A DNA stretch of 64,000 bases from assembly GCA_026392045.1 (NCBI GenBank), contig JAPLCU010000018.1, forward strand, positions 1 to 64,000, in the 5' to 3' direction. Positions within the stretch are counted from its first letter, which is position 1, and each line of letters begins with the position of its first letter. Shown piece by piece: positions 42,890 through 51,245 of the stretch. Position numbers and translations under genes: made by a program. Source of the DNA: Armatimonadota bacterium. GTDB taxonomy: Bacteria; Armatimonadota; UBA5829. The notes beneath the pieces are model-generated. The model did not search any database. It saw nothing but the letters and a program-made list of their open reading frames with translations, and was not told the DNA's origin.

Positions 42890-43979
42890 AACCGATGTTT
42901 TAGAACTGAATATGGGCCCGCAGCACCCCAGCACACACGGCGTGCTTCGTCTTGCTCTAAAAATTGATGGCGAGGTGGTTGTAGATTGCGACCCGGATAT
43001 GGGTTATCTGCACCGCGGCATCGAGAAATTGGCTGAGATGAGGACTTATCTGCAGTTTATGCCCATCACGGACAGGCTGGATTACATCGCATCTATGCTC
43101 CAAAACCAGGCGTATGTCGGCGCTATCGAAAAGCTCGGCAACATTGAAGTGCCTGAGCGCGCTGAGTATATCCGCGTGATAATGGCGGAGTTACAGCGAA
43201 TTGCGAGCCATCTCATCTTCTTTGGGGCATTTGGCTTGGACCTCGGCGCGACCACCCCGTTCCTTTATTGTATCCGCGAACGCGAAGACATCCTTGATAT
43301 ATTCGAAATGGTCTGCGGCGCAAGGCTTACTTATAACTATTTCAGGCCGGGAGGAGTATCGCGAGACTTGCCCGCCGGTTTTCACGCAAAAGTGAAAGCT
43401 TACATCAAAAAGCAGCGCGAAAAGCTGCCTGAATACGATGATTTGCTCACCGGCAACCAAATATTTATCGCGCGAACCCGCAATGTCGGGTATATATCAC
43501 CCGAAGACGCGGTAAACTATTCGCTCAGCGGCCCGAACTTGCGTGGTTCGGGAACAGCTTATGATGTGCGCAAGGTCGATCCATATTCTGTTTATGACAA
43601 GCTGGATTGGAAAGTGATCACGCGAACCGAGGGCGATGTGCAGGCGCGGTTCCTGTGCAGGTGCGCAGAAATTCGCCAGAGCCTTAACATGGTTGAGCAG
43701 GCGCTGGATATGATGCCTGAGGGTGAGCTCAAATGCAAGCTGCCGGCAAGGCTCAAGTTGCCCGAGGGCGAGGTTTATCATCATATAGAGTCTGCCAGGG
43801 GCGATCTTGGGGTATATCTTGTAAGTGACGGCGCCGACAAACCGTATCGCCTGAAATGGCGCGCGCCGTCATTTATCAACCTGGGTGCGCTCAATGCGAT
43901 GTGCGCCAACTGGAAAATAGCAGACATAGTCGCGATTTTGGGAAGTCTGGACATAGTGCTGGGTGAGATAGACCGATAA
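42873..43979 (+). CDS. nuoD: NADH-quinone oxidoreductase subunit D
   Basis: This 368-aa subunit forms part of the quinone site. The N-terminal NMGPQHPSTHGVLRLAL and GYLHRGIEKLAE are diagnostic, and the C-terminus ends LGSLDIVLGEIDR. The cluster stops here; nuoE-N do not follow and must lie elsewhere. A palindromic hairpin follows at 43988-44014. Confidence 0.97.
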   Translation: MSSRIRTDVLELNMGPQHPSTHGVLRLALKIDGEVVVDCDPDMGYLHRGIEKLAEMRTYLQFMPITDRLDYIASMLQNQAYVGAIEKLGNIEVPERAEYIRVIMAELQRIASHLIFFGAFGLDLGATTPFLYCIREREDILDIFEMVCGARLTYNYFRPGGVSRDLPAGFHAKVKAYIKKQREKLPEYDDLLTGNQIFIARTRNVGYISPEDAVNYSLSGPNLRGSGTAYDVRKVDPYSVYDKLDWKVITRTEGDVQARFLCRCAEIRQSLNMVEQALDMMPEGELKCKLPARLKLPEGEVYHHIESARGDLGVYLVSDGADKPYRLKWRAPSFINLGALNAMCANWKIADIVAILGSLDIVLGEIDR

Positions 43980-43987
43980 TCAGCCTT

Positions 43988-44014
43988 GCTTCGGGATAAA
44001 AAGCATCCCGAAGC
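43988..44014. terminator. Hairpin GCTTCGGGAT...ATCCCGAAGC after nuoD
   Basis: This has a perfect 10-bp stem with loop aaaaagc, 9 nt after the nuoD stop and without a good U-run. It shares its stem with the hairpins at 25522-25550 and 59184-59211 (GGGAC there, GGGAT here, with compensating change), so it belongs to the same dispersed family. Confidence 0.65.
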
Positions 44015-44103
44015 ATCAAATAAAGGAATTTATTGTCTTGTTGCGGAACGCATAATTTATAAATCATTTTTCTTAATTCATAATAGAAAGGGGGTGATAC
44101 TAG

Positions 44104-45282
44104 ATGGCTTTTAGTAGCAAAAAGGTAAGGCCGCTATTCACCCTGGTATTCGCGATTCTGGGCGGCGTGGCAGGAAACGCGTATGTTTCGTCTCTGCTTA
44201 ATTTAATAAAAGCTAAAGATCATAACCTATTTGGAATAATCCCCATTAATCAAACACCTCTGAACTCAAATGAGCAGGCGACCCTCTACGTCGGCTTCAT
44301 TATTCTGGGTGCGCTGTTCGGCTTTATGGCCGAGCGCATTGCGTATGTTCAGGCAGCAAAGACACGTTTGAAATTAGAGAGCATGGCCGCGCAAGATAAG
44401 ATCGCAGTGGTTGTGGGGCTTTTGGTAGGTCTGTTGCTTACCGCTCTGATAGTGAGTATTCTCAAGATTCCGCTGTATATGTGGTGGGTGAATATAATAC
44501 TGGCTGTTTTGCTCTGCTACATTTCTGTGGCAGCGGCAGATAGCCTTAAAGAACAGGTGCGCTTTTACTTCCCTGGTTCAATGCCTTCAATGAAAGGGGA
44601 CTACAAATCGGCTAGCCGTCCCAAGATCCTCGACACCAACGTTATCATAGATGGCCGCATAGCGGACATTGCTAAGGCCGGTTTTGTTGAGGGACCAATT
44701 TATGTGCCGAAGTTCATATTGGAAGAGCTTCAGCAGATAGCCGATTCCAGCGATTCGCTCAAGCGCGCGCGGGGCAGGCGAGGCCTGGATATTCTCAACC
44801 AGATGCAGAAAGAAATGGAACTTATTATTCCGGAGTTCGAGGCGGACTCTTCCGACGAAGAAGTGGATGCGCGGCTCGTTAGGGTTGCGCGAGAGGTCAT
44901 CGGCATAATCGTTACAAACGACTACAACCTGAACCGCGTGGCGGAGCTGCAGGGAGTGGAAGTGATGAATATAAACGAACTCGCAAACGCCCTGAAGCCG
45001 GTTGTGCTGCCGGGCGAAGAGATGCGGGTTATAATCATTCGCGAAGGCAAAGAAAAAGAACAGGGCATCGGTTACCTGGACGATGGCACGATGATCGTTG
45101 TAGAGGGCGCCAGACGGCTCATTGGCGAGTCGCTATTGGTCTGCGTAACCAGTGTTTTGCAGACCGTGCAGGGCAAAATGATCTTCGGAAAGATCAAAGA
45201 CGATGCAGAACAGGAAAACGAGAGCTTTGAGGATAGCATCCGCTCTTATTCCGGCGGCAGGCCAAGGAAAAAGATTCGGTAA
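44104..45282 (+). CDS. PIN/TRAM-domain membrane protein (YacL-like)
   Basis: This 392-aa protein has four N-terminal membrane helices, then a PIN nuclease domain (KILDTNVIIDGRIADIAK, IIVTNDYNLNRVAELQGV with acidic metal ligands) and a C-terminal TRAM domain (GYLDDGTMIVVEGARRLIG). This is the YacL architecture, commonly next to ispD. RNA cleavage is expected from the PIN fold, but the target is unknown. GAAAGGGGGT precedes the ATG. It overlaps ispDF by about 56-80 bases in another frame. Confidence 0.92.
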   Translation: MAFSSKKVRPLFTLVFAILGGVAGNAYVSSLLNLIKAKDHNLFGIIPINQTPLNSNEQATLYVGFIILGALFGFMAERIAYVQAAKTRLKLESMAAQDKIAVVVGLLVGLLLTALIVSILKIPLYMWWVNIILAVLLCYISVAAADSLKEQVRFYFPGSMPSMKGDYKSASRPKILDTNVIIDGRIADIAKAGFVEGPIYVPKFILEELQQIADSSDSLKRARGRRGLDILNQMQKEMELIIPEFEADSSDEEVDARLVRVAREVIGIIVTNDYNLNRVAELQGVEVMNINELANALKPVVLPGEEMRVIIIREGKEKEQGIGYLDDGTMIVVEGARRLIGESLLVCVTSVLQTVQGKMIFGKIKDDAEQENESFEDSIRSYSGGRPRKKIR

Positions 45283-46438
45283 GGGCTCAAACAAAGTCTT
45301 CTCCACTATTGCGGGGAAGCCGATTCTTGCCCATACCATATCCGTATTCGAGGCTTGCGAAGCCGTCAACGAAATAGTGCTGGTAATAGGCCGGCAAGAA
45401 CTCGAAGCGGCTGGCGATTTGGTTGGCCGCTTCGGTTTTCAAAAGGTGCGCCATATAGTGCCGGGTGGAAACCACCGCCAGGATTCCGTGAGCCGGGGCC
45501 TTGAGATGGTCACCGGAGATGTGGTGGCAATACACGATGCCGTCAGACCGATGGTGACCTGCGAAATCATCGAGCGCTCAATCGATGAAGCAAGAAATAC
45601 GGGAGCATGTATAGCTGCGGTGCCGGTCGTCGACACCATCAAATCCGCCGCACCTGATCTACTTGATCGTCGGGGAAATCTCGATCGTCGGGGAAATCTG
45701 TTCCCCGACGCACCTGATTTGATCGTGGAAAGCACTGTCGATAGATCGAACCTCTACGCCGTGCAGACCCCGCAGACATTTCAGACCGACCTCATTCGCC
45801 GTGCATTCCAATTGGCGTTTGCTGATAACTTTTATGCTACTGATGATGCGGCGCTTGTAGAAAGAATGGGGCATAAAGTCAGTATTGTGCCAGGATCTTA
45901 TGACAACATCAAAATTACAACCCAAGCCGACCTGGAGCTTGCCATTATGAAGCTCGGCGGCGGTGAGACCAGAACCGGAATGGGCTTCGACGTGCATACG
46001 CTCGTGGAAGGCCGAAGACTCATCTTGGGTGGGGTCGAAATACCTTACGAGCTGGGCTTGTTGGGGCATTCGGACGCGGATGTGATGCTCCACGCGATAG
46101 CGGACGCATGTTTGGGAGCGGCGGCGATGGGCGACATCGGCAGGCGCTTCCCCGACACCGACCCCAAATATAAAGGCATATCCAGCCTCACATTACTCAA
46201 ACATGTGGCCGATATTCTAGCAACGGACGGCTGGCGGATAGTGAATGTGGACGCCACCCTCGCGGCTGAAAGACCCAAGATCGCTAAATACGTTCCAGAC
46301 ATGATCAGCGGCATCGCCGCGTGTCTGGGTGTTGACGTGAGCCGAGTCAGCATTAAAGCCACTACGACTGAGAAGCTCGGCTACATAGGTCGAAGCGAAG
46401 GAATGGCATGCTGGGCCGTTGTAACCGTTTCGCGTTGA
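45227..46438 (+). CDS. ispDF: Bifunctional IspD-IspF enzyme of the MEP pathway
   Basis: This fusion of about 403 aa carries out the cytidylyl transfer to methylerythritol phosphate (IspD) and the cyclodiphosphate-forming step (IspF). IspD: ALIPAAGQGKRFG, HDAVRP, VDRSNLYAVQTPQTF. IspF: GMGFDVHTL, LLGHSDADVMLHAIADA, KATTTEKLGYIGR. A loop between DTIK and VDRS carries about 20 extra residues including two RRGNL copies, encoded by a dispersed hairpin repeat. TTG 45227 gives a usual N-terminus; ATG 45203 is the track's start. Confidence 0.93.
   Translation: MRIASALIPAAGQGKRFGKGSNKVFSTIAGKPILAHTISVFEACEAVNEIVLVIGRQELEAAGDLVGRFGFQKVRHIVPGGNHRQDSVSRGLEMVTGDVVAIHDAVRPMVTCEIIERSIDEARNTGACIAAVPVVDTIKSAAPDLLDRRGNLDRRGNLFPDAPDLIVESTVDRSNLYAVQTPQTFQTDLIRRAFQLAFADNFYATDDAALVERMGHKVSIVPGSYDNIKITTQADLELAIMKLGGGETRTGMGFDVHTLVEGRRLILGGVEIPYELGLLGHSDADVMLHAIADACLGAAAMGDIGRRFPDTDPKYKGISSLTLLKHVADILATDGWRIVNVDATLAAERPKIAKYVPDMISGIAACLGVDVSRVSIKATTTEKLGYIGRSEGMACWAVVTVSR
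45662..45710. repeat. TTGATCG hairpin repeat inside ispDF
   Basis: cttgatcgtcggggaaatct is followed by a second copy, then ttccccgacg. CGTCGGGGAA and TTCCCCGACG pair around ATCTG. Compared with the intergenic members (CGCCCTGGAA/TTCCAGGGCG) several stem positions have changed on both arms together, while the loop is identical. The element is in frame. Confidence 0.85.
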
Positions 46439-46439
46439 C

Positions 46440-46552
46440 AGCTCACTCTTGATGAATACAATGTGAGCATGCTGAGCTCCGTCGAAGTATGCGGCTGCGA
46501 AGAAACATGTAACTAAACTTGACCGCGCCCTTCGACGGAGCTCAGGATGCTG
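46440..46552. repeat. ~110-bp long-hairpin element, copy 1
   Basis: gctcac-tcttgatgaatacaat-gtgagc forms a small hairpin. Then agcatgctgagctccgtcga pairs with tcgacggagctcaggatgct about 40 nt later. The reverse complement of 53715-53834 has the same plan with near-identical arms and a clearly diverged loop. Its right end overlaps the 5' end of the HPF gene and supplies its ribosome site. Confidence 0.8.
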
Positions 46553-46554
46553 GT

Positions 46555-47127
46555 TTGTACGTGTATTCTCACGAAGAGAAGGGCAAACATTTTGAAGTTA
46601 CTGAGGCCCTTAGCAGCTACGCGGACAAGAAGCTGCAGAAGCTCGAGAAACACTTTCACGATCTGAAAGAAGCAGTCGTTACGCTTAGCGTGCAGCGTGG
46701 GATGCACGTTGTTGAAGTTCAGCTTGAGGGCGACGGCATTACGCTTCGCGCTGAAGAGCGACGCGTTACCGATATGTATGAGTCTATCGACAAGGTAGTT
46801 GAAAAGCTGGAATCGAGAATTACGAAGTTCAAGGGCAAACTTCACGGTAAGACCATCCATGAAGGCCCTAAGGCAAAAACGCTCATCAAAAACAGCATCA
46901 GAACTGAAGCTTTTGGGGAGGAAGGCGAAGAGGGCGAAATCGATGAAGAGCCTAGCGTGGTGAGAACCAAGCGCTTTGCTATGAAGCCGATGACCCCCGA
47001 AGAAGCAGCACAAAAAATGGAACTGCTGCATCACACATTCTTCGTGTTCCGAAACTCACAGACCGAGGATGTGAATGTCGTTTACAAGCGAGATGACGGA
47101 AATTACGGTCTGATCGAGCCAGCGTAG
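46555..47127 (+). CDS. hpf: Ribosome hibernation promoting factor, long form
   Basis: This is a ribosome-inactivating factor of about 190 aa. The N-terminal S30AE domain (GKHFEVTEALSSYADKKLQKLEKHF) binds the small subunit. The C-terminal dimerisation domain (RTKRFAMKPMTPEEAAQKMELL... FFVFRNSQTEDVNVVYKR) joins two ribosomes into a 100S particle. The ORF opens at 46519, but that part is repeat sequence. TTG 46555, or GTG 46561, with AGGA 7 nt before TTG, gives a normal N-terminus. That AGGA is inside the dispersed repeat. Confidence 0.92.
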   Translation: MYVYSHEEKGKHFEVTEALSSYADKKLQKLEKHFHDLKEAVVTLSVQRGMHVVEVQLEGDGITLRAEERRVTDMYESIDKVVEKLESRITKFKGKLHGKTIHEGPKAKTLIKNSIRTEAFGEEGEEGEIDEEPSVVRTKRFAMKPMTPEEAAQKMELLHHTFFVFRNSQTEDVNVVYKRDDGNYGLIEPA

Positions 47128-47246
47128 CACAAAAATAATATCTGAGATTTGGAAGACCTGAAGGTCAAAAGGCTATGGCTACGCATTTATGCGGCTTCCA
47201 AACTTTTTGGCCTTTTAGTTTAATACTATATAAGGAGCAACACCAA

Positions 47247-48194
47247 ATGATCATCACTACCAATCAACTCTTTGAGCAGGCCTATGGCAAGTATGCTATC
47301 GGCGCTTACAACATCAACAATGCCGAGCAGACCATGGGCTTGTTCCGCGGCTGTCTGGACTCCAAGGCCCCGTTCATCATTCAGATTTCCAAGGGCGCAC
47401 GCAACTATACAAACAAGTTGATGCTTGAGTCTATGATCCGCGCTGCTGACCAGATTTTCCCGGACGCCGTCTTTGCCGTGCATCTTGATCATGGCGACGA
47501 AGCCGCCTGCTACGACTGCATCAAGTCCGGCTTCTATTCATCGGTTATGATTGATGCCAGCCATGAAGATTTTGAAGGCAACATCGCCACCACCAAGCGC
47601 GTTGTGGATGCTGCTCATGCCAAGGGCATCAGCGTTGAAGCTGAGCTTGGCCAACTGGGCGGCGTTGAAGAAGATATTCAGGTTTCTGAAGATAAGGCTC
47701 ACTTGACCGATCCAATACAGGCCGCCGAGTTCATTGAGCGCACCGGATGCGACAGCCTAGCTTGCGCAATCGGTACCAGCCATGGCGCTTTCAAGTTCGC
47801 TGGAAGCCAGGGACTGCACTTTGAAGTTGTTGAAGCTATCCAGAAGCTCAAGCCGGGCTACCCGCTGGTTATGCACGGTTCTTCCTCGGTTCCGCAGGAC
47901 GAAGTTGAGAGAATCAATGCTGCCGGCGGCGCGCTCAAGGGCGCCAAGGGCGTAGATGCCAATCAATATCTGCCTGCCGCCAAGCTTGGCGTGTGCAAGA
48001 TCAATATTGATACAGATGGCCGCTTGGTGTGGACCCGCGTTCATCGCGAGTTCTTCCGCGACAAGCCCGAAGTATTCGACTTCAGACCGATTGGCATAGT
48101 CTTCATGGACGAGTATGCAAAGTTCATCGCCAGCCGAAACGTGCTCTTGGGCTCCGCCGGTCATCTCGATGAAGTGCGCGCCTCCATTAAGTAA
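47247..48194 (+). CDS. fba: Class II fructose-bisphosphate aldolase
   Basis: This is a zinc-dependent glycolytic/gluconeogenic aldolase of 315 aa. Key segments are YAIGAYNINNAEQ, AVHLDHGDEAACYDCI (zinc ligand and catalytic Asp), VEAELGQLGG, AIGTSHGAFKF and VMHGSSSVP. ATG 47247 follows TAAGGAG; the ORF track start at 47175 is not needed. A hairpin follows the stop. The next gene encodes a phosphofructokinase-type enzyme, making a small glycolytic pair. Confidence 0.95.
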   Translation: MIITTNQLFEQAYGKYAIGAYNINNAEQTMGLFRGCLDSKAPFIIQISKGARNYTNKLMLESMIRAADQIFPDAVFAVHLDHGDEAACYDCIKSGFYSSVMIDASHEDFEGNIATTKRVVDAAHAKGISVEAELGQLGGVEEDIQVSEDKAHLTDPIQAAEFIERTGCDSLACAIGTSHGAFKFAGSQGLHFEVVEAIQKLKPGYPLVMHGSSSVPQDEVERINAAGGALKGAKGVDANQYLPAAKLGVCKINIDTDGRLVWTRVHREFFRDKPEVFDFRPIGIVFMDEYAKFIASRNVLLGSAGHLDEVRASIK

Positions 48195-48210
48195 ATCAAA
48201 ACGACCATTT

Positions 48211-48239
48211 ATCCCTCCAGGCATAATGTCTGGGGGGAT
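48211..48239 (+). terminator. Hairpin after the aldolase gene
   Basis: atccctccag and ctggggggat form a 10-bp stem (one G-T pair) with loop gcataatgt, followed by ttggcg. It is a probable but weak terminator. Confidence 0.6.
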
Positions 48240-48257
48240 TTGGCGTAACTCATCGCT

Positions 48258-48300
48258 ATGTCATCGGCTGCTGCAAAGCTGATGGCTGATTGCTGAAAGC
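48258..48300. repeat. Heptamer tandem repeat (GATGGCT/GATTGCT)n
   Basis: gctgcaaa is followed by gctgatg, gctgatt, gctgaaa in 7-nt steps. It lies in the spacer just before the phosphofructokinase gene. Confidence 0.6.
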
Positions 48301-48311
48301 GCTTTGCCAAT

Positions 48312-49262
48312 ATGATAACTACCGTAACACTCAACCCATCGATTGATAAGACTATCTATATCTCCAAACTGATTCCAAATGACACCAATCGGGTCACTAA
48401 TGTAGAGATGGATGCCGGCGGCAAGGGGATCAATTGTGCGCGAATGCTTAGAAGGCTTGGCGTTGAGACCACTGTGGTTGCGATGCTTGGCGGCAAATCC
48501 GGCGACTTTGTGGCAAGCGTGCTTAAAAATGAAGGCATCTGCCTTGAGGCAATTACCACTAAAACAAACACCCGCTCGTGTGTCTGCGTGGAAGAATCCA
48601 CCGGAGCGCCGCCTACCACGTTCAATGAGCGCGGCGGTCCAATTGAGCACAAAGAGCTTGTGGACTTGCTTGAACTTGCAAAAAACGTCTCACGCGAGAG
48701 CAGCTATGTGGTCTTTGGCGGCAGTGTGCCGCCTGGGATTAACGATGACATCTACAGAGTTTTGATAGACATTGCCAGCGCTGGCGGAGCAAAATCGATA
48801 TTGGATGCCGACGGGCTGGCGTTGGTTGAAGGCCTTAAGGCTAAGCCATACATGATCAAGCCGAATCGCGAAGAAGTGGAGCGGCTGCTGGGAGTTGAGT
48901 TCGTGTCCAAGTCAGATGTAGCTCGCGCGGCGCTCACCCTGGGGGAACGCGGTATAGAACTGGTTGTTATTTCCCTTGGTAAACAGGGCGCGATGGCCTG
49001 CCAAGATGGAATAATATATTATGCCCAACCGCCAGAGGTGAAGGTGGTCAGCACGATAGGGTCAGGCGATTCAATGATCGCGGGAGTGCTGTGCGCCCTG
49101 GAAAACGGGGCAGGCGTTGATGAAGCTCTCAAACTTGGCTGCGCTGCCGGCGCTGCAACCGCTATGAGTAATGGCGCGGATATTGGCGCTAAGGCCGATG
49201 TTTATGAGCTTTTATCGCAGATTCGAGTGTCTAAAATAAAGCCTTCTCCAATTACCCATTGA
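48312..49262 (+). CDS. PfkB-family phosphofructokinase (1-phosphofructokinase type)
   Basis: This ribokinase-fold sugar kinase of 316 aa has the N-terminus TVTLNPSIDKTIYI and GGKGINCARMLRRLG typical of FruK/LacC/PfkB. The C-terminal signature STIGSGDSMIAGVL contains the catalytic Asp and anion hole. It phosphorylates fructose-1-phosphate, tagatose-6-phosphate or fructose-6-phosphate; the last is favoured by its position after the aldolase. No PTS gene is present. Confidence 0.9.
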   Translation: MITTVTLNPSIDKTIYISKLIPNDTNRVTNVEMDAGGKGINCARMLRRLGVETTVVAMLGGKSGDFVASVLKNEGICLEAITTKTNTRSCVCVEESTGAPPTTFNERGGPIEHKELVDLLELAKNVSRESSYVVFGGSVPPGINDDIYRVLIDIASAGGAKSILDADGLALVEGLKAKPYMIKPNREEVERLLGVEFVSKSDVARAALTLGERGIELVVISLGKQGAMACQDGIIYYAQPPEVKVVSTIGSGDSMIAGVLCALENGAGVDEALKLGCAAGAATAMSNGADIGAKADVYELLSQIRVSKIKPSPITH

Positions 49263-49287
49263 CATTATCTCGAGTTCCGGTTACATT
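49259..49287 (+). promoter_or_regulatory. Candidate sigma-70 promoter
   Basis: TTGACA at 49259-49264 and TACATT at 49282-49287 are 17 bp apart. The -35 box overlaps the phosphofructokinase stop codon. It would drive the small gene at 49325. Confidence 0.6.
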
Positions 49288-49324
49288 GATACATGGTGGG
49301 AAGAACTCAAGAGGTAAATGAGCT

Positions 49325-49645
49325 ATGAAACTCGCTGCGTTCAGGAAGCTTGTAAATGCAGAGTTTGGCGCGAGGCTTGAGCACGCCACCCCTGCGAACG
49401 TCCGAGAGTTCCTGGATCAAATGGATGGTGATCTTCTGCCGGATGCAATCTCCAGCAGGATCATTTTGGATGAGCCATGTTCTTCTTATGAGGAAGTAAT
49501 TCGGGATTTCTTCGCGCAAATTCTGGAAATGCCCTCAGAAGAAGCAATTGTGGCGCTTTGGACGCTGTCGTTCTACCTCGCTTTCTCGGCGATCGAGTCT
49601 CAATATGCAGACCGATTCGCGCCTCTGTTTCAGGAAATGGATTAG
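49325..49645 (+). CDS. Hypothetical small acidic protein
   Basis: This 106-aa protein is soluble, acidic and probably helical (FRKLVNAEFGARLE, EEVIRDFFAQILEMPSEEAIVALWTLSFYLAF). I recognise no family. It has its own promoter-like sequence and a GAGG near the start. It is convergent with the MFS gene and overlaps it by four bases. Confidence 0.6.
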   Translation: MKLAAFRKLVNAEFGARLEHATPANVREFLDQMDGDLLPDAISSRIILDEPCSSYEEVIRDFFAQILEMPSEEAIVALWTLSFYLAFSAIESQYADRFAPLFQEMD

Positions 49646-50991
49646 CACAAGTTTCCAGTTGCCTTTCCCCGCCGCTTTATTGCAGTTTTGATGAGTTTGC
49701 AGACCATTTCGGCTGTCAAGGAAGAACCCGGTTCCTTAACCTTGCATGCTGCTGCAATTGCAGCTATGCAAAATAGCTGGCTTATGTAGAAAGTGCAGCG
49801 GAGGTCAACGTGGAGGCCGAGTGATTTCAACCAGCCCGGCAAATGGCCGCCCAGCACAGGCATTGGCGCGATTAATAAAGTAATGACCACTGAATAGATA
49901 GCCATTTGCACAGAGCGCCCGGCTTGGGTTGTCACTTTGTAGATGATCGTGCTGATTGCAACCCCTATTCCGCCATTCGCAAAACCGGTTAGGACATTCA
50001 CGATGGGTACCCCGATATATGCTGAATGCGGAGTTGAAATCCAGATCCATGCGCTCGCCATTGGCGCTGTGATCAGGGCGCAAAAGATGATAACCGGCCG
50101 GCAGCCATGTTTGTTGACCATGCGTCCCCAATATGGCGAAGATATCAGTATGATTATCCCTTGAATTGTTCCCAACATGCTAAATGTGGTGTAGGAGAGC
50201 CCGACACCACGCAACAAATAGGGCGCGTAGAATGGCCAGGCGATACTCTGCATATTCCAAAACGCCGCAAACGCCACAAAAGCCATCAGAGAACGGTTTC
50301 TGAGCGTTTGGCTAACCAGCCCCAGCAGGCTTAGATCGTGCTTTACCGATTTTACATCAGGTTGAGGAATATAAAGAATCGCATTCGCCACGCCAAACAC
50401 CATTGCAAATGCGAAAATCCAACCAAAAGCCGAAATCCCCGCGCCTTTCATGTAGTCTAAAAATCGGCCCTGGATGATTGCTAGAATTGCGGCAATTAAC
50501 CCGCCATATAGTGCGAGCCTGCCGAAAAACGAGCCCAGCTTATGTGATGGGATGAGGTCGCCTATCCAGCTTGCGCGCGCGTTATTCGCCAAATGCCCGA
50601 ATACGCTGATGAGAGTAAATACAGCTATAAGGCCAGTAACTTTCGTGCTGGCTGACGTGTGTTTGAGGAGAAATGGCAGAGCAATTACAAGCCCCCAACA
50701 GAATACTCCGGAAAGCGAGCCGATAACTGTCATTCTCTTCCGACATGCGCCCTTTTCGACCATCACAGCCGCCAGGAGCTGCACGAATACGGCATACATC
50801 GGCAAGGTGGAGAGCAGGCCTATTTGCTCATCGCTAGCCCCCAGCTTGATCATGTAGGCCATCACTATCCCGCCGCCGATGCCATAGAATGCGCACAGAA
50901 TCGACTGCGCATAAGAAAGCTTAATCGCCTTTGCAACGCCTTTTGGGGGGACAGGGTGGTCCCATACTAAAGAATCTTCTTCACCTTGCAC
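49642..50991 (-). CDS. MFS transporter
   Basis: This is a secondary transporter of 449 aa with about twelve membrane helices. ILCAFYGIGGGIVMAYMIKLGASDEQIGLLSTLP near the start and PYWGRMVNKHGCRPVIIF in the second half are typical major-facilitator features (A-like motif G-x-x-x-x-x-x-G-x-R/K). The substrate cannot be predicted. It is transcribed alone on the minus strand. Confidence 0.87.
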   Translation of the reverse strand: MQGEEDSLVWDHPVPPKGVAKAIKLSYAQSILCAFYGIGGGIVMAYMIKLGASDEQIGLLSTLPMYAVFVQLLAAVMVEKGACRKRMTVIGSLSGVFCWGLVIALPFLLKHTSASTKVTGLIAVFTLISVFGHLANNARASWIGDLIPSHKLGSFFGRLALYGGLIAAILAIIQGRFLDYMKGAGISAFGWIFAFAMVFGVANAILYIPQPDVKSVKHDLSLLGLVSQTLRNRSLMAFVAFAAFWNMQSIAWPFYAPYLLRGVGLSYTTFSMLGTIQGIIILISSPYWGRMVNKHGCRPVIIFCALITAPMASAWIWISTPHSAYIGVPIVNVLTGFANGGIGVAISTIIYKVTTQAGRSVQMAIYSVVITLLIAPMPVLGGHLPGWLKSLGLHVDLRCTFYISQLFCIAAIAAACKVKEPGSSLTAEMVCKLIKTAIKRRGKATGNLC

Positions 50992-51073
50992 CTAACTGGC
51001 TGCTCCTCGCTCTTTTTACCGCAAATATGTTTTAGCGTTCAGAACTCGCGATTCCTCTGCGAGATACCCAAAA

Positions 51074-51108
51074 AAGTGGAAAGCGGCTAGTGGAGAGTCC
51101 GGAAGCAA
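51074..51108. repeat. Heptamer-like repeat related to (GTGGAGA)n
   Basis: agtggaaagcggctagtgga is followed by gagtccggaag, an imperfect version of the run at 34748-34785. The rest of 50992-51245 shows no gene. Confidence 0.55.
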
Positions 51109-51245
51109 TTACGAATTGCAAAAATAATAATGTGCTGACGGAACAAAGCACTCGCCAAAGTCGTATATTTAATAAAGCACTTTATATAACAAAGCATTAT
51201 CAGGCAGATTGAACTTTGGTCCTGCCGGACTTGAGGAGGACGACC

